64,000 nucleotides of DNA from Ceratotherium simum simum (GCF_000283155.1 NW_004454160.1:10296087-10360086); one strand, 5' to 3'; shown: positions 46,906 to 58,442, counted from the first letter of the stretch. Notes: generated by a model from the letters alone, not told the origin. Translations and numbers: made by a program.

Positions 46906-47074
46906 TCAAGACCCCAACTCTTACTCCTTCACAAGGAGATAGGGCTTCACTGCAATGAGGCTAACTCATAGCACCTATTTGAAAGGTGAGGCCATCAAAC
47001 CAAACTGGTCATCTGTTATTGGGGTGAGTTGCTCCACAATACGCCCCCCCCGGATATTTGTAAGCAACGTTTTG

Positions 47075-47270
47075 TGCCAGGCTCTGTGCTAAGGACTTTC
47101 CAGGCCCTGCCTCACTGAATTCTTCCAACAGCCCCACGAAGTAGATACTATCATTACTGCCACTTGATAGATGAGGAAGTAAGGTTCACACAGGTTGAGT
47201 AACTTGCTCAAGGTCACACAAGTAGGAAGCGAAGGCACCAGGACTCCAACTTGAGCCTGTCTGACGCCTA
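47075..47270 (-). repeat. MIR SINE
   Basis: GTGCCAGGCTCTGTGCTAAGGAC...GAGTAACTTGCTCAAGGTCACACAAGTAGG is a reverse MIR. Confidence 0.92.
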
Positions 47271-47539
47271 GTCAGTTTCTACCGGCACAGTGTCCCGCTC
47301 TTTCAGCCAGCTCCCTGGTTTGGGCTCCCCTCCAGCTCCGGGGACACAGCCTCTTCTTCCTTGACAGCGTTGCCTGCTGTTTCTGCAAGGTGGGGAGGAG
47401 GGGCGGTCTCCTGCTTCTCTCACGGAACCCTCTGCCCACCTGCACACTGCACCTCTCCCGTTCCTGGGGTCTGAGGGTGTCACTGGGGACCCCAGCTGCA
47501 TCTCCTTGGGTCCCCTCAGGACCACCCTGACATCTGGTA

Positions 47540-47810
47540 CCCTTGGGCCGCTTGCTGAGTTCTCAGCCTCTGACCATGAAATGGTTCCACAATGATCTAC
47601 AAAAAAAACAGCCATTTTGGACGTGGGCCCTGATGCGTAATCTCATTATGGAGCCAGCAGCGCATCCCAAACCATTATCGCCTGGCCAAGCTTCTCCAAG
47701 GCGAGCGTGGCTGCAAATGGCTTTCTCCCGGCCAGGGGGGCCACAGCCCTCCTTGCCCTCTGCGGCTGGAGGAGAGATTTTATCTTTAATTGACAACTGG
47801 CTGCCTGCCA
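47540..47810. promoter_or_regulatory. Candidate conserved enhancer downstream of KCNC4
   Basis: This unique stretch keeps several CpGs in non-island DNA (GACGTGG, GATGCGTAA, CAGCGCATC, TATCGCC, GGCGAGCG). It carries clustered homeodomain-type cores: GTAATCTCATTATGG at 47637-47651, CCATTATC at about 47672, and TTTAATTGAC at about 47786. No repeat signature is visible. Such features are common in conserved noncoding enhancers, but conservation itself cannot be seen from one genome. It is about 1.2-1.5 kb past the KCNC4 poly(A) signal. Confidence 0.4.
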
Positions 47811-48024
47811 CCGCCTTGCCCCCGCTGGCCCAGGCTCCCAGCCCCATTTCTCTTCTGCTTCAGGAACAGGCTTCCGCTTGCTTCTTCCCTCCCCTCAGCC
47901 CTGCCACCCTCACCCCTGCTCCCTGCTGTACTCTGTCCTTTCTTGGTGTGACAGACAAGAGATATCAGAGATCTGTGGAGAAAGGCCTGAGAGCTACAGG
48001 AACAGGGTGAAGAGGGAACTAACA

Positions 48025-48200
48025 CAGTGTGCACCTACTGTATGTCATATGTAGACATACGGCACTGGGCGAGGTCTTTACACTCACTGTCTCTGAAATG
48101 GGGGCTATCATTATCCCCATTCTGCAGACAGGGAAACTGAGGTTCAGTGAGTTCCCCCAAGTTACCCAGCTAGTGAGTGGCAGATTAAGACTCTGAACTG
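48025..48200 (-). repeat. MIR SINE
   Basis: ATCATTATCCCCATTCTGCAGACAGGGAAACTGAGG and CCAAGTTACCCAGCTAGTGAGTGG are a reverse MIR core. Confidence 0.9.
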
Positions 48201-49024
48201 AGGCCACTGTGACTCTACCATGCCTGGAGAAAGAGGAAGGCGTGAGAAATAAGACAAGAGTACAGAGAGCATATACGCACCAAGACCTGGCTACATAATT
48301 CACAAAGCCTAGAGCAAGGTGAAAACGCAGGAACCCTTCTTCAATAATTATTAGTAATTTCAAGACGGCAACAGCTGAGCATTAAGTCAAGCATGGGGTC
48401 CTTTGAGCAACTGCACAGTTGCATGCCTGTGAAGCCAGCCCTGCGTGTTCCCCCAGGTGGGTGTGAGAGGGACCACGTGTGACCAGCACTTAACCACTAC
48501 CCCATCCTATCTGGGCCCAGCAGGCGTTCATTCCCCACCCCTAAGTGGTCCCAGTCGTGCTACCAGTCCCTTGTCGGCCTCAGTTTGTCAGCCATCCAGT
48601 CATCGCAATGACTCTGGCATCCCCAGGGCCTTGGCCCACATAGAACCGGGGCAATTTCAGGGAGGAGGGGTGGCCCCCTGCACAAACAAGCAGGAATACA
48701 GTGGAATTCCTTAAACAAACAACAGTCTTTTCTTCCATGTCACAGTTGGGGTCAGGTGGCAGCAGTGGAGACCAGAACACTGCCAGGGAGTCAGGGGTCC
48801 CGGGCTAGTCCTCTGTGTGACCTTGGGCAGATCACTGTTCCTCCCTGAGCACCAGGGTCGAGCTCTAAGTGCAGGGGTTGGGCTGCACAGATGATTCCTG
48901 GAGGGGGTGGGGTTATGGCAGGAGTGTGTTGTATTTCTCAGGTGTTGGGGTGGAAGCCCGGGGAGGTCCCCACAGACACAGAGCCAGAAAGGAGAGGCAG
49001 AGGCAGTCACTCACACAGCAGGAG
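48201..49024. other. Region just past the KCNC4 poly(A) site
   Basis: Unique DNA with a MIR-like piece at about 48780-48890 (GTGTGACCTTGGGCAGATCACTG). No gene is seen; it may be transcribed as read-through. Confidence 0.45.
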
Positions 49025-50752
49025 CAGCAGACGCTCCAGATGTCTTTATTGGAGCTCGAGCACAGCACGACAATCCAGGCATGCGGACAGGGTGGCAGGG
49101 CCAGCCCGGGCATGCCTCAGACACACACGAGGGGACAGCTTTAGAAAACGACTGAACAACACTAGGGACGGACAGGGTGGGCTCGGGGATGGGGAGAGAG
49201 GCCGAGGGAGGGGCAGAGGCCAAGGTCGAAGGGGTCCCCTGGCCTCTGCTATTGCACGCATCCTCTGGCCACCGGCCAGGAAGTACAGTATTGCAACTGG
49301 TCTCCACTCGCCCGAGCCTTCCTCAGGCCCCTGAGCCAGATGGGCAGACAGACCCCTTCCCTGCCCGTCTGCCCAGCAGCATCTTTGAAAACAAATGGAC
49401 GAAGGAGACAGAACAAAAAGCCAAAAAACAAAAAAGGACGAAACGCCCCCTCAGTCAAGGACACAGCTAAGGGGGAGGAAGGAGCGGAAGAAGCTGCAGG
49501 GGAGCCCCCGGCAGGCCCCCCACAACCGGGGCGTGGGTGGGAGGTAGAACCCCAATCTGGGGTGGGATGGGGCTAGTGGAACAGTGACCCTGGGGGACAA
49601 TCTGGCCTTCCACAGGCCACTGGCCCACTGGAGAAACGCCCCCAAAAGGGACAGTCTAGCCTGGGACCACCCAGCTGGACTGGTAGTTCCCAGGTACACT
49701 TTTCCTGGGACATTCCACACACACGTTCAGCAGAAACAAGGAATCAGTAAAGGGGAAGGGACTGGGGGTCTCGGGGCGGGGGGGCAAGGGCTTGGGGAGA
49801 CATAGCCTAACAAAGAAGACAGACCACCGACAGCACGTGCACTACACACAAGAGTACAGTATGTATGAATATAGATACTATATGTGCATATATATCTCTT
49901 CAATGTACAACAGAACAGAACGTCAGACCCGGATGGCTCCAGGCCCCGAGGGTCACATGGGAAGTTTTCCATCAGTCCTGTGCAATCACGGATATCTGAG
50001 TCTTTCCCAGCGAAAGATTCTTGCCTGGGTTCCAGAGTTCCCTAAGCCTCTGGCTTTCTGTCTCTCTGCCTGTCTCTCTCACGCTGGTGCCGCTTTAAGA
50101 GAGGGTGAGGACTTCAGCCTGGGCATAGTTGGACGAGAGGGCGTCTTGGCAGGTCTCTGTGTTTAAAGAGCACAGGTGTGAGACACTGGGACGCACGCTT
50201 TCGGCTCAACATTGCCTTCTGGGGGGCAAGGAGTTCAGCAAAAGAAAGGGAGAAACAAAGAATGAGATGTTAGAAGGAAGGGAGCTGCCAACCCACAAGC
50301 TGTGGGCTAAAGAGCAGGCCAGGAGCAGAGCTGGAAGGCGTGGAGACCCAGGGCTAAGAGGCCAGGAAGAGTAGGGACGGGTCAGGGAATGGGGTGAGCC
50401 CCTTCATCACCCCTCTGCCAACCCAGCTCTGGGCCAAGGTGACTCCTAGGTGATGTTACAGCTCGTCTCCACACCTGCTCAGGTAATGTGCCCAGGAACC
50501 ACTAGCGCTCAGGTCTCCCAAGCTCCAGTGCAGTGTGGGGAGGGATCACAATTCTGCAGCTGGCATGGAGGCAGGGGGGACGCTCCTGGTGTGACCTATA
50601 GCCCACAGGCCATCATCCCAGCTGCTGCCTGCCCAACATGGGCTCCCCCTACATCACTCCATCTGCCATCACCACCTGGGGCTCCTTCACTGTCCCCAGG
50701 GGCTGGTGAAGAAGGCTCCTGAGTACTGCCACGTTGTGCCCAGCCCCCTTCC
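49025..50752 (-). other. KCNC4: KCNC4 3' untranslated region (predicted)
   Basis: About 1.7 kb follows the TGA on the minus strand, with no recognisable interspersed repeat, and runs to the first convincing poly(A) signal at 49045-49050. It is GC-rich at both ends with an AT-rich middle (about 49857-49925, with alternating TATA/TGCA tracts). The lack of transposon remnants, against a repeat-dense flank, fits an exonic sequence under some constraint. The 3' limit is an estimate from the poly(A) signal, not a mapped end. Confidence 0.65.
49045..49050 (-). terminator. Poly(A) signal AATAAA for KCNC4
   Basis: The plus strand reads TTTATT, which is AATAAA on the minus strand. It is followed on that strand by GACATCTGG and then a GT-rich stretch (TGCTGTGTGAGTG), the usual layout of a cleavage and polyadenylation site. 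It is the first canonical hexamer I see downstream of the KCNC4 stop with such a GT-rich element. Cleavage is expected about 15-25 bases further on. Confidence 0.65.
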
Positions 50753-50829
50753 TCAATCTGGTAGGAACAGAGTCCCAGCAGTTGGAGGGTAAATGCTGAA
50801 GGGGAAGGTCAGGGAGGATGAATATACCC
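50753..50829 (-). CDS. KCNC4: KCNC4 terminal coding exon (predicted), with TGA stop
   Basis: This is the predicted last coding piece. A pyrimidine-rich tract (CTGGCCTTCTCTCC on the minus strand) leads to AG at 50830-50831. The G carried over from exon 3 plus GG makes Gly, then 24 codons follow to TGA at 50753-50755. The last residues read PPTAGTLFLPD, almost the end I recall for human Kv3.4 (PPTAGTLFLPH). The first half reads VYSSSLTFPFSIY and does not match the human tail. The human-like stretch FILPDLPLQH is present in the same DNA, but in a different frame that no AG fits. A +2 shift at the exon start and a 14-base loss before PPTAG, measured against the human protein, would explain this and restore frame. 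Using the AG two bases upstream would give only a few residues before a stop. The exon identity is well supported; the exact acceptor and frame need transcript evidence. Confidence 0.75.
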
Positions 50830-53800
50830 CTCTCAGGAGAGAAGGCCAGAACATAGCATCTTATTGAGAAAGCCAAACTCTCTGTGAGCCCTTCTCAGTA
50901 TCCCATGCTCAGCCTGGGAGGTCAGTGTGGGCATTCCCTTCTCTCACTTTCCCAGCAGGGGCACAGGTAGAGCAGGCAGGGAGGCTGCTGTGGGGCAGGG
51001 ATTTTGGAGGGTGATGCCCTCTGGCCAGGGCAGAGGAGGCCCTCCTCTCCCAGGAAGCTCTGCAAAAGGGCAGCCCTGGCCCTCTGGCTGGTCCACAGCC
51101 TCCCCTCTGACCACAGAGCAGCCGAACTCTAGGCTGAACAGGCACCTCCCCCTCTGGTTCTAGCTCACAGCCACTCCCCTCAGAAGCCCAGGGGGCTGAG
51201 AAGTGGCCTCTAGGGTTGTCAGTAGCCCTGGTACAAACGGGAAGGTAGGATTAACAACTCCTACCCAGGCCGCTTCCCTGCTCTGCAGGGAGGGGCTGGG
51301 CCCCAGCTGTGGGGGAAAGGTTTCTAGAAGCCAAAGTCATGGTACAAGTCTAAGTCCAGATCCAAGGTAAAGCAAACTCTCAGATTGTGGGTGAGACAGC
51401 CTTCCCCTGAGGGAGGCCCATGCAGACAGCCACCCCTCTAGGCAGAGCCTGGTGTACAGTGGGTCTCTGTAAACTCCAGGACTCACTCTGTCCTTGCCCA
51501 GAGCCCTGAGAAGTGGCTGGGGCACACAGCCTATTCAGCTCTCCCATTAGCTAGGTCCTGTGTCTCCCCTACAGAAGCCAGAGAGCCGGGAGGGACGTGT
51601 GGGAGCCCATCTCCTAAGGCGCTAGGGGCCCCAGCCTGGCACCCCTGCATCATGTCGCCCAGAGACATCTGTGCCCACCATAGGGGTGCCGTGAGCATGC
51701 CCATCCCTGTGGGAGGGAAGAGAGGGAAGGAGGCGGCGGGTACCGTGGAAACTTGGGCTCCTGACAACTTGAGGGCTGCCACAGAAATAGCCGCTGCAGT
51801 TCCCGGAACCAGAAAGGCAAGTCAGAGGAGAACAGAGCTGTGGGGTCTGTGCTAAACAGGACATCTAGCTCATCCCACCCCTGTCAGAGCCAGGACCCCG
51901 GCGCCACGGAGCCCTGCGGGGCAGGACTGAACCTGTCCTCACGAAGGAGAGGCTGGGCCCTCGGATGCAGCTGTGTGAGAGGGTGCCAGGCCATCTCCAT
52001 CCTGCTCCTCAGGGCTTCCCTGTCACTTAAAGAGGCCTGTCCCCTTCTGAGGGGTGGTTGCATGGACGCCCCTGTATCTTTTCAACTCTTAAGGGGACAC
52101 TTCATTCTGAGAGCAAGCAGGAGACAGGCCCCATAGACCACAGCAGGGCTGGGGTATCCTAGGACCCACCTTGAACAGACTTTTCTAGAAGGGACATTCT
52201 CATGGTCTGCCCAAGGCTGAGGAAGTCACCGAAATGGGGGTGCTCCTGGCATAGGCGTTTCACAACCCCCAATCCCATGAAATGATTTGACCTTTCTGCC
52301 CAGTTCACCTTAAAGGGTGGCCCCCAGATTTCCCAGCCTCCTGCCAAGTCCCTGAATGCTGTCTTGCCACACCTATCCATGCTCACCCTGGAAGGAGCAG
52401 ATACGGACGGACCTTAGCCATTCGCTCTACAAAGTTGCATAATCTGACTCTAAAAATTGCCAGGCACAAGGCTCGCTGTCAGGTCTAATTCCCATCAGGT
52501 GAAACAGGAAATGTCCCGGCTGGGGCGCTTATCGTTCCTCGTCCCCGGGGCTGACGAGGGCCTGGGGAGCCTGGCTAGGTGCCTGCCGGGGGAGGGACCA
52601 CCCACCTGGGAGTGGCCGGGTGCCGGTACAGGAGCGGGTGGGGGCAGGATGGCTTCTGTCCCCACACTTTCCCTCAGCTGCCCCTGCCCAGGGTGTGCCC
52701 TGCTCACTCAGTGACTCACAAACATGTTGTGCTCCCGGGCTCGTTAGGTAAATGAATACACTTAATTATAGAAATTAGATGAGTCTCCAGTTCTGGCAGC
52801 AACCTAGAGCGCAGAGGCTGGGTGGGAGCGGCAGGTGACTCAGAGGCTGGGCTGGCAGTTTGAGCGGGGGGAGAGGGAAGAAAAACTGTCGTGGAAGCAG
52901 AAGCAGCAGGTTGACGAGAGATGCTGTGGCTCAGGGCACAGATGGGATGCCAAGCTCTGCCTCTGGGTGTCGCCCTGGAGAGGAGGGCATCCCGGACCGA
53001 AGCAGCCAATCCTGGGGCTCCAACTCTATGGACCCCCACCTGAGCCCCGGGTCAGAGCTCGAGAACATCGGGCCTCTTCTCCCAGGGCGGCACTGCTCCT
53101 CTGAGGAGACAAGCCCCCTGGACACCAGCAGAGATGCCCCATGGGACAGCCTTATTCCTTGCTGGTCTGGGTGTGGGGCAGACAGACAGACAGAGAGACA
53201 TTCAGTTGCAGGCCGCTTGGTTACTGGTTGAAGGCCACGAGGAATGGAATTGCATTTGCTGTGATTAAGTTGGGACCCTGAGGGGGAGGCAGGGCCCAGA
53301 GACACAGGTCCTGGGGGCACGGACACCTCCACTCAGGATGGGGGCAAGTGGGTAGAAGCCCTGGAGTAATCTCCCCCTTGCTCTCAAGCTCCAGAGCTGA
53401 ACATCTGCGGGAGCAGGATGCTGTGGAGGAGAGGCTCAGAGGCCTGCATTCTCCTGCATCCTGCCGGGCTTGCTCAGGCTGCTCCCTTGGGGCCCAGGTC
53501 TGGGCAGTGCTGGGCCCCAGGAGGAAAGAGGGCTGGAGGGCGTGAGTGTGACTTTTTGTACATTTCCCCGGAGCGGGGAGAGCTGAGGGTGCAGCTACGG
53601 GGCCGAGCATCCGGGTGGTGGGCTGGTGAGGGGGTGGAAGGGGCGGGAGAGCAGGAGCTTTCTTGGAGGGTAGGGCGAGCTGTATCTCGATGCCAGTGGA
53701 GACAGCCCCAGACTGGTTCCAGCCGCGCCGGCTATGTTGTTTAGACTCCGGGACTTTTCACAGCCTTGGTGAAGAAAAGGCACACGGGTCAGAGGGCGCG

Positions 53801-56189
53801 GCTCCTTGCCTGAGCGGCTACACGGGATCCAGGTTCCAGGGGGCCCTGCAGGGCAGGCGCCCTGGGCTGGGAGGAAGGGTCTGGTCCAGCTGGGAAAGGC
53901 TACCTCACTTTTCCTGGTCTCTGGTCACCTGGGCTCCTGAGGATGGACCCCAGGGCTCCACACCCAGCTTGTCCTGTCATTGTCCCCAGTAAGTTTCCTT
54001 CCAGCTACATAAAGACCCCACAGCCTCCAGCATCCTCCTTTCTCAACCCTAAGAAGCCCTAATGAGCACCTGCCACCTTCTTCCCAGGGAGTTCACACTC
54101 TGACACACACGGGCAGCTACAGGCTAACGATGGGGTCTGCACTGGCAGCTGGAGGAGGCCTGGGCCCACTCGCTCCCGGGCCCAGTGTAGCCTGAGTGCA
54201 GAGAGTGCGGCATGGCCTGGCATGGGGAAAGCTGCCGAGCGCACACTGGGACTTTGGCGATGCTAATTGCCATGCTTGCTTAGCAGGGCCTGTTTCCCAG
54301 CAACCCACCTGTTCCCTCTCGAAGGTCACTCTAATTGGCTGAGTTACATGCTTGTTGCCAAGAAGCAGTGTGGAGGCATCTTGCAAATAGAGCACCTGGG
54401 CCCCATGAACACCCAGAGAGATGTGGTGGTGGGACGCAGGCTCCCCACCCCATGCATGCACACGTGCCACCCTTTCCCAGGTGCAACCTGCTCCCCAGCA
54501 CCTCACTGTCCCTCCTCTGACTTGCACCCTCACAGCCTCTTCCACTGTGCCCCTCACAACACTAGGACGAAAGCAGTGTTGCTCAGCACTCAGCTGTTCG
54601 CTCAAGGCCTTCGTGGCAGGTGTGGTTCCCCCGCCCCACATTCTAGGCTGTCCACTTAGCATGTTCTGGCCAGAGCAAGGCTCTGGGTCCGAACCAGGAC
54701 ACAGTGGAGGCCACTGCCTGCTTGGGGTGGAGGACAGGAGGGATAGGCACACCCAGAGCCCAGGGACCAGGCCCGCAGAGGCCGGGGGTCACCAGGGAAC
54801 ACAGGAGAGGGTGGAAGCAGTCTGAGTACATCCATCTGCAGCCCTTGAGCTGGGGCCTCTGGGCCATCTCCTTCTAGCTGCCAGTTCGCTGCTCCTGCTC
54901 CTGCCACCCAACAGGACATACGCCCAGCAAAGCTGGACACACACCTCTCAGGGCCTGGTTAGGGTCAGGGCATCCTGGGGAATCCAGTGGGAACAGTGGC
55001 ACTGAGCAGGCCAGGGAAAGGGCCTGGGAAGCTGCCCATGGAGGCTGCATGGGCTGGGCAGCCAGGGGACATCCCTTGGGGGCCACAGGCATCAGAGGCT
55101 ATTCCTGCAGCAGCCATTGCCCCTGTCTCACTTAACCCAGTCTTGGTCCAGAATTTGGGGATAGCAGGAAGTAGGGGAGGGGGACATTTGGCTGAAAGAA
55201 ATGGCCTGAGAACCCAGGAAAGAGCCCTGTTTTGGGAGGAGTCAGGGTTTATCCTGGAACTGAGCAGGGTCCAGGGCATCACGGGGACAGGACAAGAAAG
55301 ACAAAAAAGTGATCAGGAACTGGGCAGAGGGAACATCTGGCCCTGACACCCCTGGTTCTCAGTCACTACTGGCCATCTTTGGTGGCCACTACTCAACCAT
55401 CCTTGGTATTTCTGCCCCCTTTTCAGGCCAGGAATCCCCAGCTCCACCACTCAACTTCTGCCCCGCTCCTGCCGCAGGCCTGGGGCCTGCTGAGGGAATG
55501 CCAGCCTTCCCTGATGGAAGAAATCAGCTGCTCCCTTGAACCCTCGAGATACTTCAGAACACACCTCAGAAGGGCCCACTCTCCCAGCCCACTCCCACCC
55601 CATGGTCACCTTCTGGCTCTGCCTCAAGAGGACAGTCACCTCCAGGAAGTGCAGAGCTGGGTCAGCCTCTCCTGGGCTCCAGAACCCACAGTGCAGGATG
55701 GAGGAGGCGGGGCCTGGGCCAGGCTCTCTGGAGACCCCACACCAGCACCTCGTGCTTCCCCTGCCTCCTGAATGTTGCAGGCATCTCCTGGGACCACTTA
55801 CTCAGGGAAGCCTTAGCCATGTTTAAGGAAGCCTTGTGAAAGGCTGGCAGTGACCCTGTGGAGCCAGGCCTGAAGGTCACAAGAGGAACCAGAGGAAGAG
55901 AAGGTGATGAAATAGAGGGGCCAGGGCCTCTGATCTGGTGTCCCCTCACCCTCTAGCACTTGTCTTCCCTGGGGGCACAGGCTCTGTGTACTTTCTGGGG
56001 ATGCTGGAGGCCTTTCCAATCCAGGGACTGGGAGATCAGGGTAACCATCCTAAAAGCAGGGGCGTGTCCAAGGCAGAGGAGAGGGTGGCCAAGGCCTCAG
56101 GGGAGGAGGGGACCTCAAGCTTTGTGGCGGACACTGGGGAGACTCAGTTCCGTGGGGTCTCCCCACCTGCCCAGCCTGGGGAGCCATAC
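50830..56189 (-). other. KCNC4: KCNC4 intron 3
   Basis: An intron of about 5.36 kb between exon 3 (donor GTATGG) and the predicted terminal exon. It is GC-rich and unusually poor in recognisable transposons compared with the intergenic flank. It includes a 211-codon minus-strand frame (54117-54752) with low-complexity, Gly/Pro/Ser/Cys-rich content and no domain, which I regard as chance. A short AT-rich motif cluster at 52725-52790 might be regulatory. Confidence 0.75.
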
Positions 56190-56393
56190 CTTTCCGGACA
56201 CTACCATCGGCACAGGCATAGTCCCCAGCGCTGAGCAGGAAGCAAGCAGCTGCCTTCTTGTTTCTGTCTCGAGTGCCAGAGCGTCGCAGGGCCCGGCGTT
56301 CCTCAGGGGAGGGGGCGGAGGCCAGGGGCTGGGTGAGGCCAGCTCCCTCCTCGTCTGACAGCACCGCATTGGCATCGCCATTCTGCTTGGAGT
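56190..56393 (-). CDS. KCNC4: KCNC4 exon 3: cytoplasmic C-terminal segment
   Basis: This 204-bp exon continues the Kv3.4 C-terminus. Its acceptor is TTTAG (AG at 56394-56395), and its first two bases, AC, complete the split Asp codon begun by the last base of exon 2. It encodes the [19 protein letters not shown] start, a [16 protein letters not shown] stretch and the KKAAACFLL...DGSVRK end typical of Kv3.4, and leaves one G before donor GTATGG (56189-56184). Splice phases agree on both sides (1/2 in, 1/2 out). Serines near the acidic DEE stretch and the RR stretch are plausible kinase sites, but that is inference. If the donor is not used, the frame stays open for 46 more residues to a stop at about 56050, so an intron-retaining isoform would have a different tail. 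Confidence 0.95.
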
Positions 56394-58442
56394 CTAAAGG
56401 GGGCAGACAGAAAGGAGGCTGTGTGAGGGGGCTGCCAAGGTCTTCCTCATGGGGTCCTGGGGTCTCTCAGATCCCAGACCTTGAGTATCACTTCCCAGAC
56501 CGGAGGAGGCAGGAGTGTTGCCAGAGCCAGGGAGTGCGCCTGGTCCCGGGGGCAGGATACTGGCTTCCCTCCCAGCCTTGGCCTAGAGTCTTTCCTGGGA
56601 GATGGGGCCACAGATACCCTAAGGAGGGACTCCCCAAGTCTGCCTGCTGCAGGCTGCCCCGTGAGATCAGCCCAAGGCAGGTGGCAGACTCTGCTTCCTT
56701 CCTGGGTCTGGCTCAGGCTGACACTTGGATGAGTTTGCATTCCTCGGAGGATGCCCAGCTTGTTGGAGTGAGAGGTGGCAATGCCCGGGTTAAACTGACA
56801 GAGTGGCTTCCACGGCTGTCCCCCTGGACTACCTGAAGGCAGTTATCTCATTCACCAGGCATCCAAACTGGGGTCGAGCGCTCAAAGGATTTACAGCCCT
56901 CTGCTCCCGGGGCTCACCTGTGTGTGGGGAGGACCCTGGAGGGAAGAGGCTCCATTTTAGCTCCCACTGCTGTGGGCTCTTAGCCCCCATCTCCTGCTCC
57001 ATGACACAGCAGCACAGATAAGCCTGGGCCCTTGGATCTGGAGAAGGGGCCGCTCCACCTGAGGGCAGTGGCTGCAGCATTGGCCAGGCTAAGGCATGGC
57101 TGACAGGACCATAGGTAAGTGTAAATTGAGAAGCCGGCCTAGTGGCTTGTACATTTTGATATTAGGTTTCCCTCTGAGCCCTGAATGCGCCTTGTGGTAC
57201 AGCTGGAATTCCCTGGGGCACTGGCTGGGAGATTTATATTCAGGGATTGGGGAAGGGGGTACCACTTTGGTGGGGGAGAAGAGAGGAGCCTGATGGGTGC
57301 TGTTCCATCAAGATCTTTGGAGGACCCAGGCCCCTGAATGACCCCAGGGAACGACTGGCTCCAGCATATATGATGGGCATCCACCAACAGGCCACAGGTG
57401 AGTGTCCTGAATCAGACACCTCCCTGGAAGATGAGTCCCACTCTGCCCCCAGAGCCTAGCCAGGAGCCGCTACCTTAGTCTCCTGCCCCACCGCCGGCTC
57501 CCTGATGGCCTGGCATCCAACGGCCCTGTGCTAGGAGTCCTGTACCTCCCTCAGGAGCCCATCCCTACTCTCTATTGGAGAGCCCCCACTCTCCAATCCA
57601 GCTCCACGTTGTTGTGGGTGAAGCTGATCTCCTTGCCCATCTCCTGACTCAGGTGGAGGCGAGCTTCCCTGGGGTGGCCTTTCCCATCCTTGAAGAAGAG
57701 GATTCAGACCCCCGGGCCCTCCCCTTCCAGGAGGCAGATGCCAGTTGCTTCCACCTTTCCCCTTCCCAACACCGTCTGGGCCACTCCTTCTTCGTCCCTT
57801 TCCATCCCACGTTCAACCCTGAGCCCAGGACTCAATCTAGCTTGTGCTGAACAGAAGGCAGCCTCCCACTGCTGTTACGTTATCGCATTTATTAGGCCAA
57901 GAGACACCAGGCTCGAATGTTTGGAAAGAAATGATTCATGTGTTGATGCACCTTGGAAGAATAGCTGCCCTGCTCTCCAGCTAATAATGACAGCACCTGA
58001 TATTTGTAAAGCGGTTTTAACTTCTCAAAGCACTTTCACATCTGTCATTTGGGTCTCATCAAAATCTTGGGGGTAGGATATTGATATCATTCCCATTTTA
58101 CAGGTGAGGCATCTATACCCAGAGAGGGTGAGTGACTGGCGTCAGGGCCACACAGCACAGTGGCCAAGATGGAATTAAAAACTCAGGCTTCTAATTTAGA
58201 GCTCCATGCACTGCCCATCGCAGCCTAAGGTGAGTGGGTTACTCACTCTACAGACCCTGATGTTCAGGAAGCTATCAGAGAACCAGAGGATAGAGATTCG
58301 GCCTCAATACATTCCCTCATAAAGGTATGTCTTATACTTAGGGAAGCCCAGAGCAGTAAAGCACAATCCCAGCTTCCAAGGGTTGAGGATTCCTGTGACC
58401 ACTGAGGGAGAGGTGGCTTTCCTTCCCAACCCCCCATCTCAC
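56394..58442 (-). other. KCNC4: KCNC4 intron 2
   Basis: A complete intron of 2049 bp with a GTGAG donor and TTTAG acceptor. A MIR lies near its 5' end (57985-58195). The rest is unique, moderately GC-rich DNA. Open frames in it on either strand show no known domain and are treated as chance. Confidence 0.88.
57985..58195 (-). repeat. MIR SINE in KCNC4 intron 2
   Basis: GATATTTGTAAAGCGG...TTCCCATTTTACAGGTGAGGC...GGGCCACACAGCACAG is a reverse MIR. Confidence 0.82.

Noticed and set aside
1..49000. A neighbouring protein-coding gene downstream of KCNC4
   Set aside because: In human I recall RBM15 next, at roughly 100 kb, but nothing in these 49 kb encodes RNA-recognition or SPOC domains or any other recognisable gene. 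The interval looks truly intergenic.
54117..54752. A 211-codon minus-strand frame in KCNC4 intron 3
   Set aside because: It is on the gene's strand but has no acceptor or donor in register that I could support. Its composition is biased and no Kv3 C-terminal isoform resembles it.
56258..56836. A 192-codon plus-strand frame near KCNC4 exon 3
   Set aside because: It is antisense to exon 3 and extends into the intron; the open frame follows from the GC-rich exon on the other strand.
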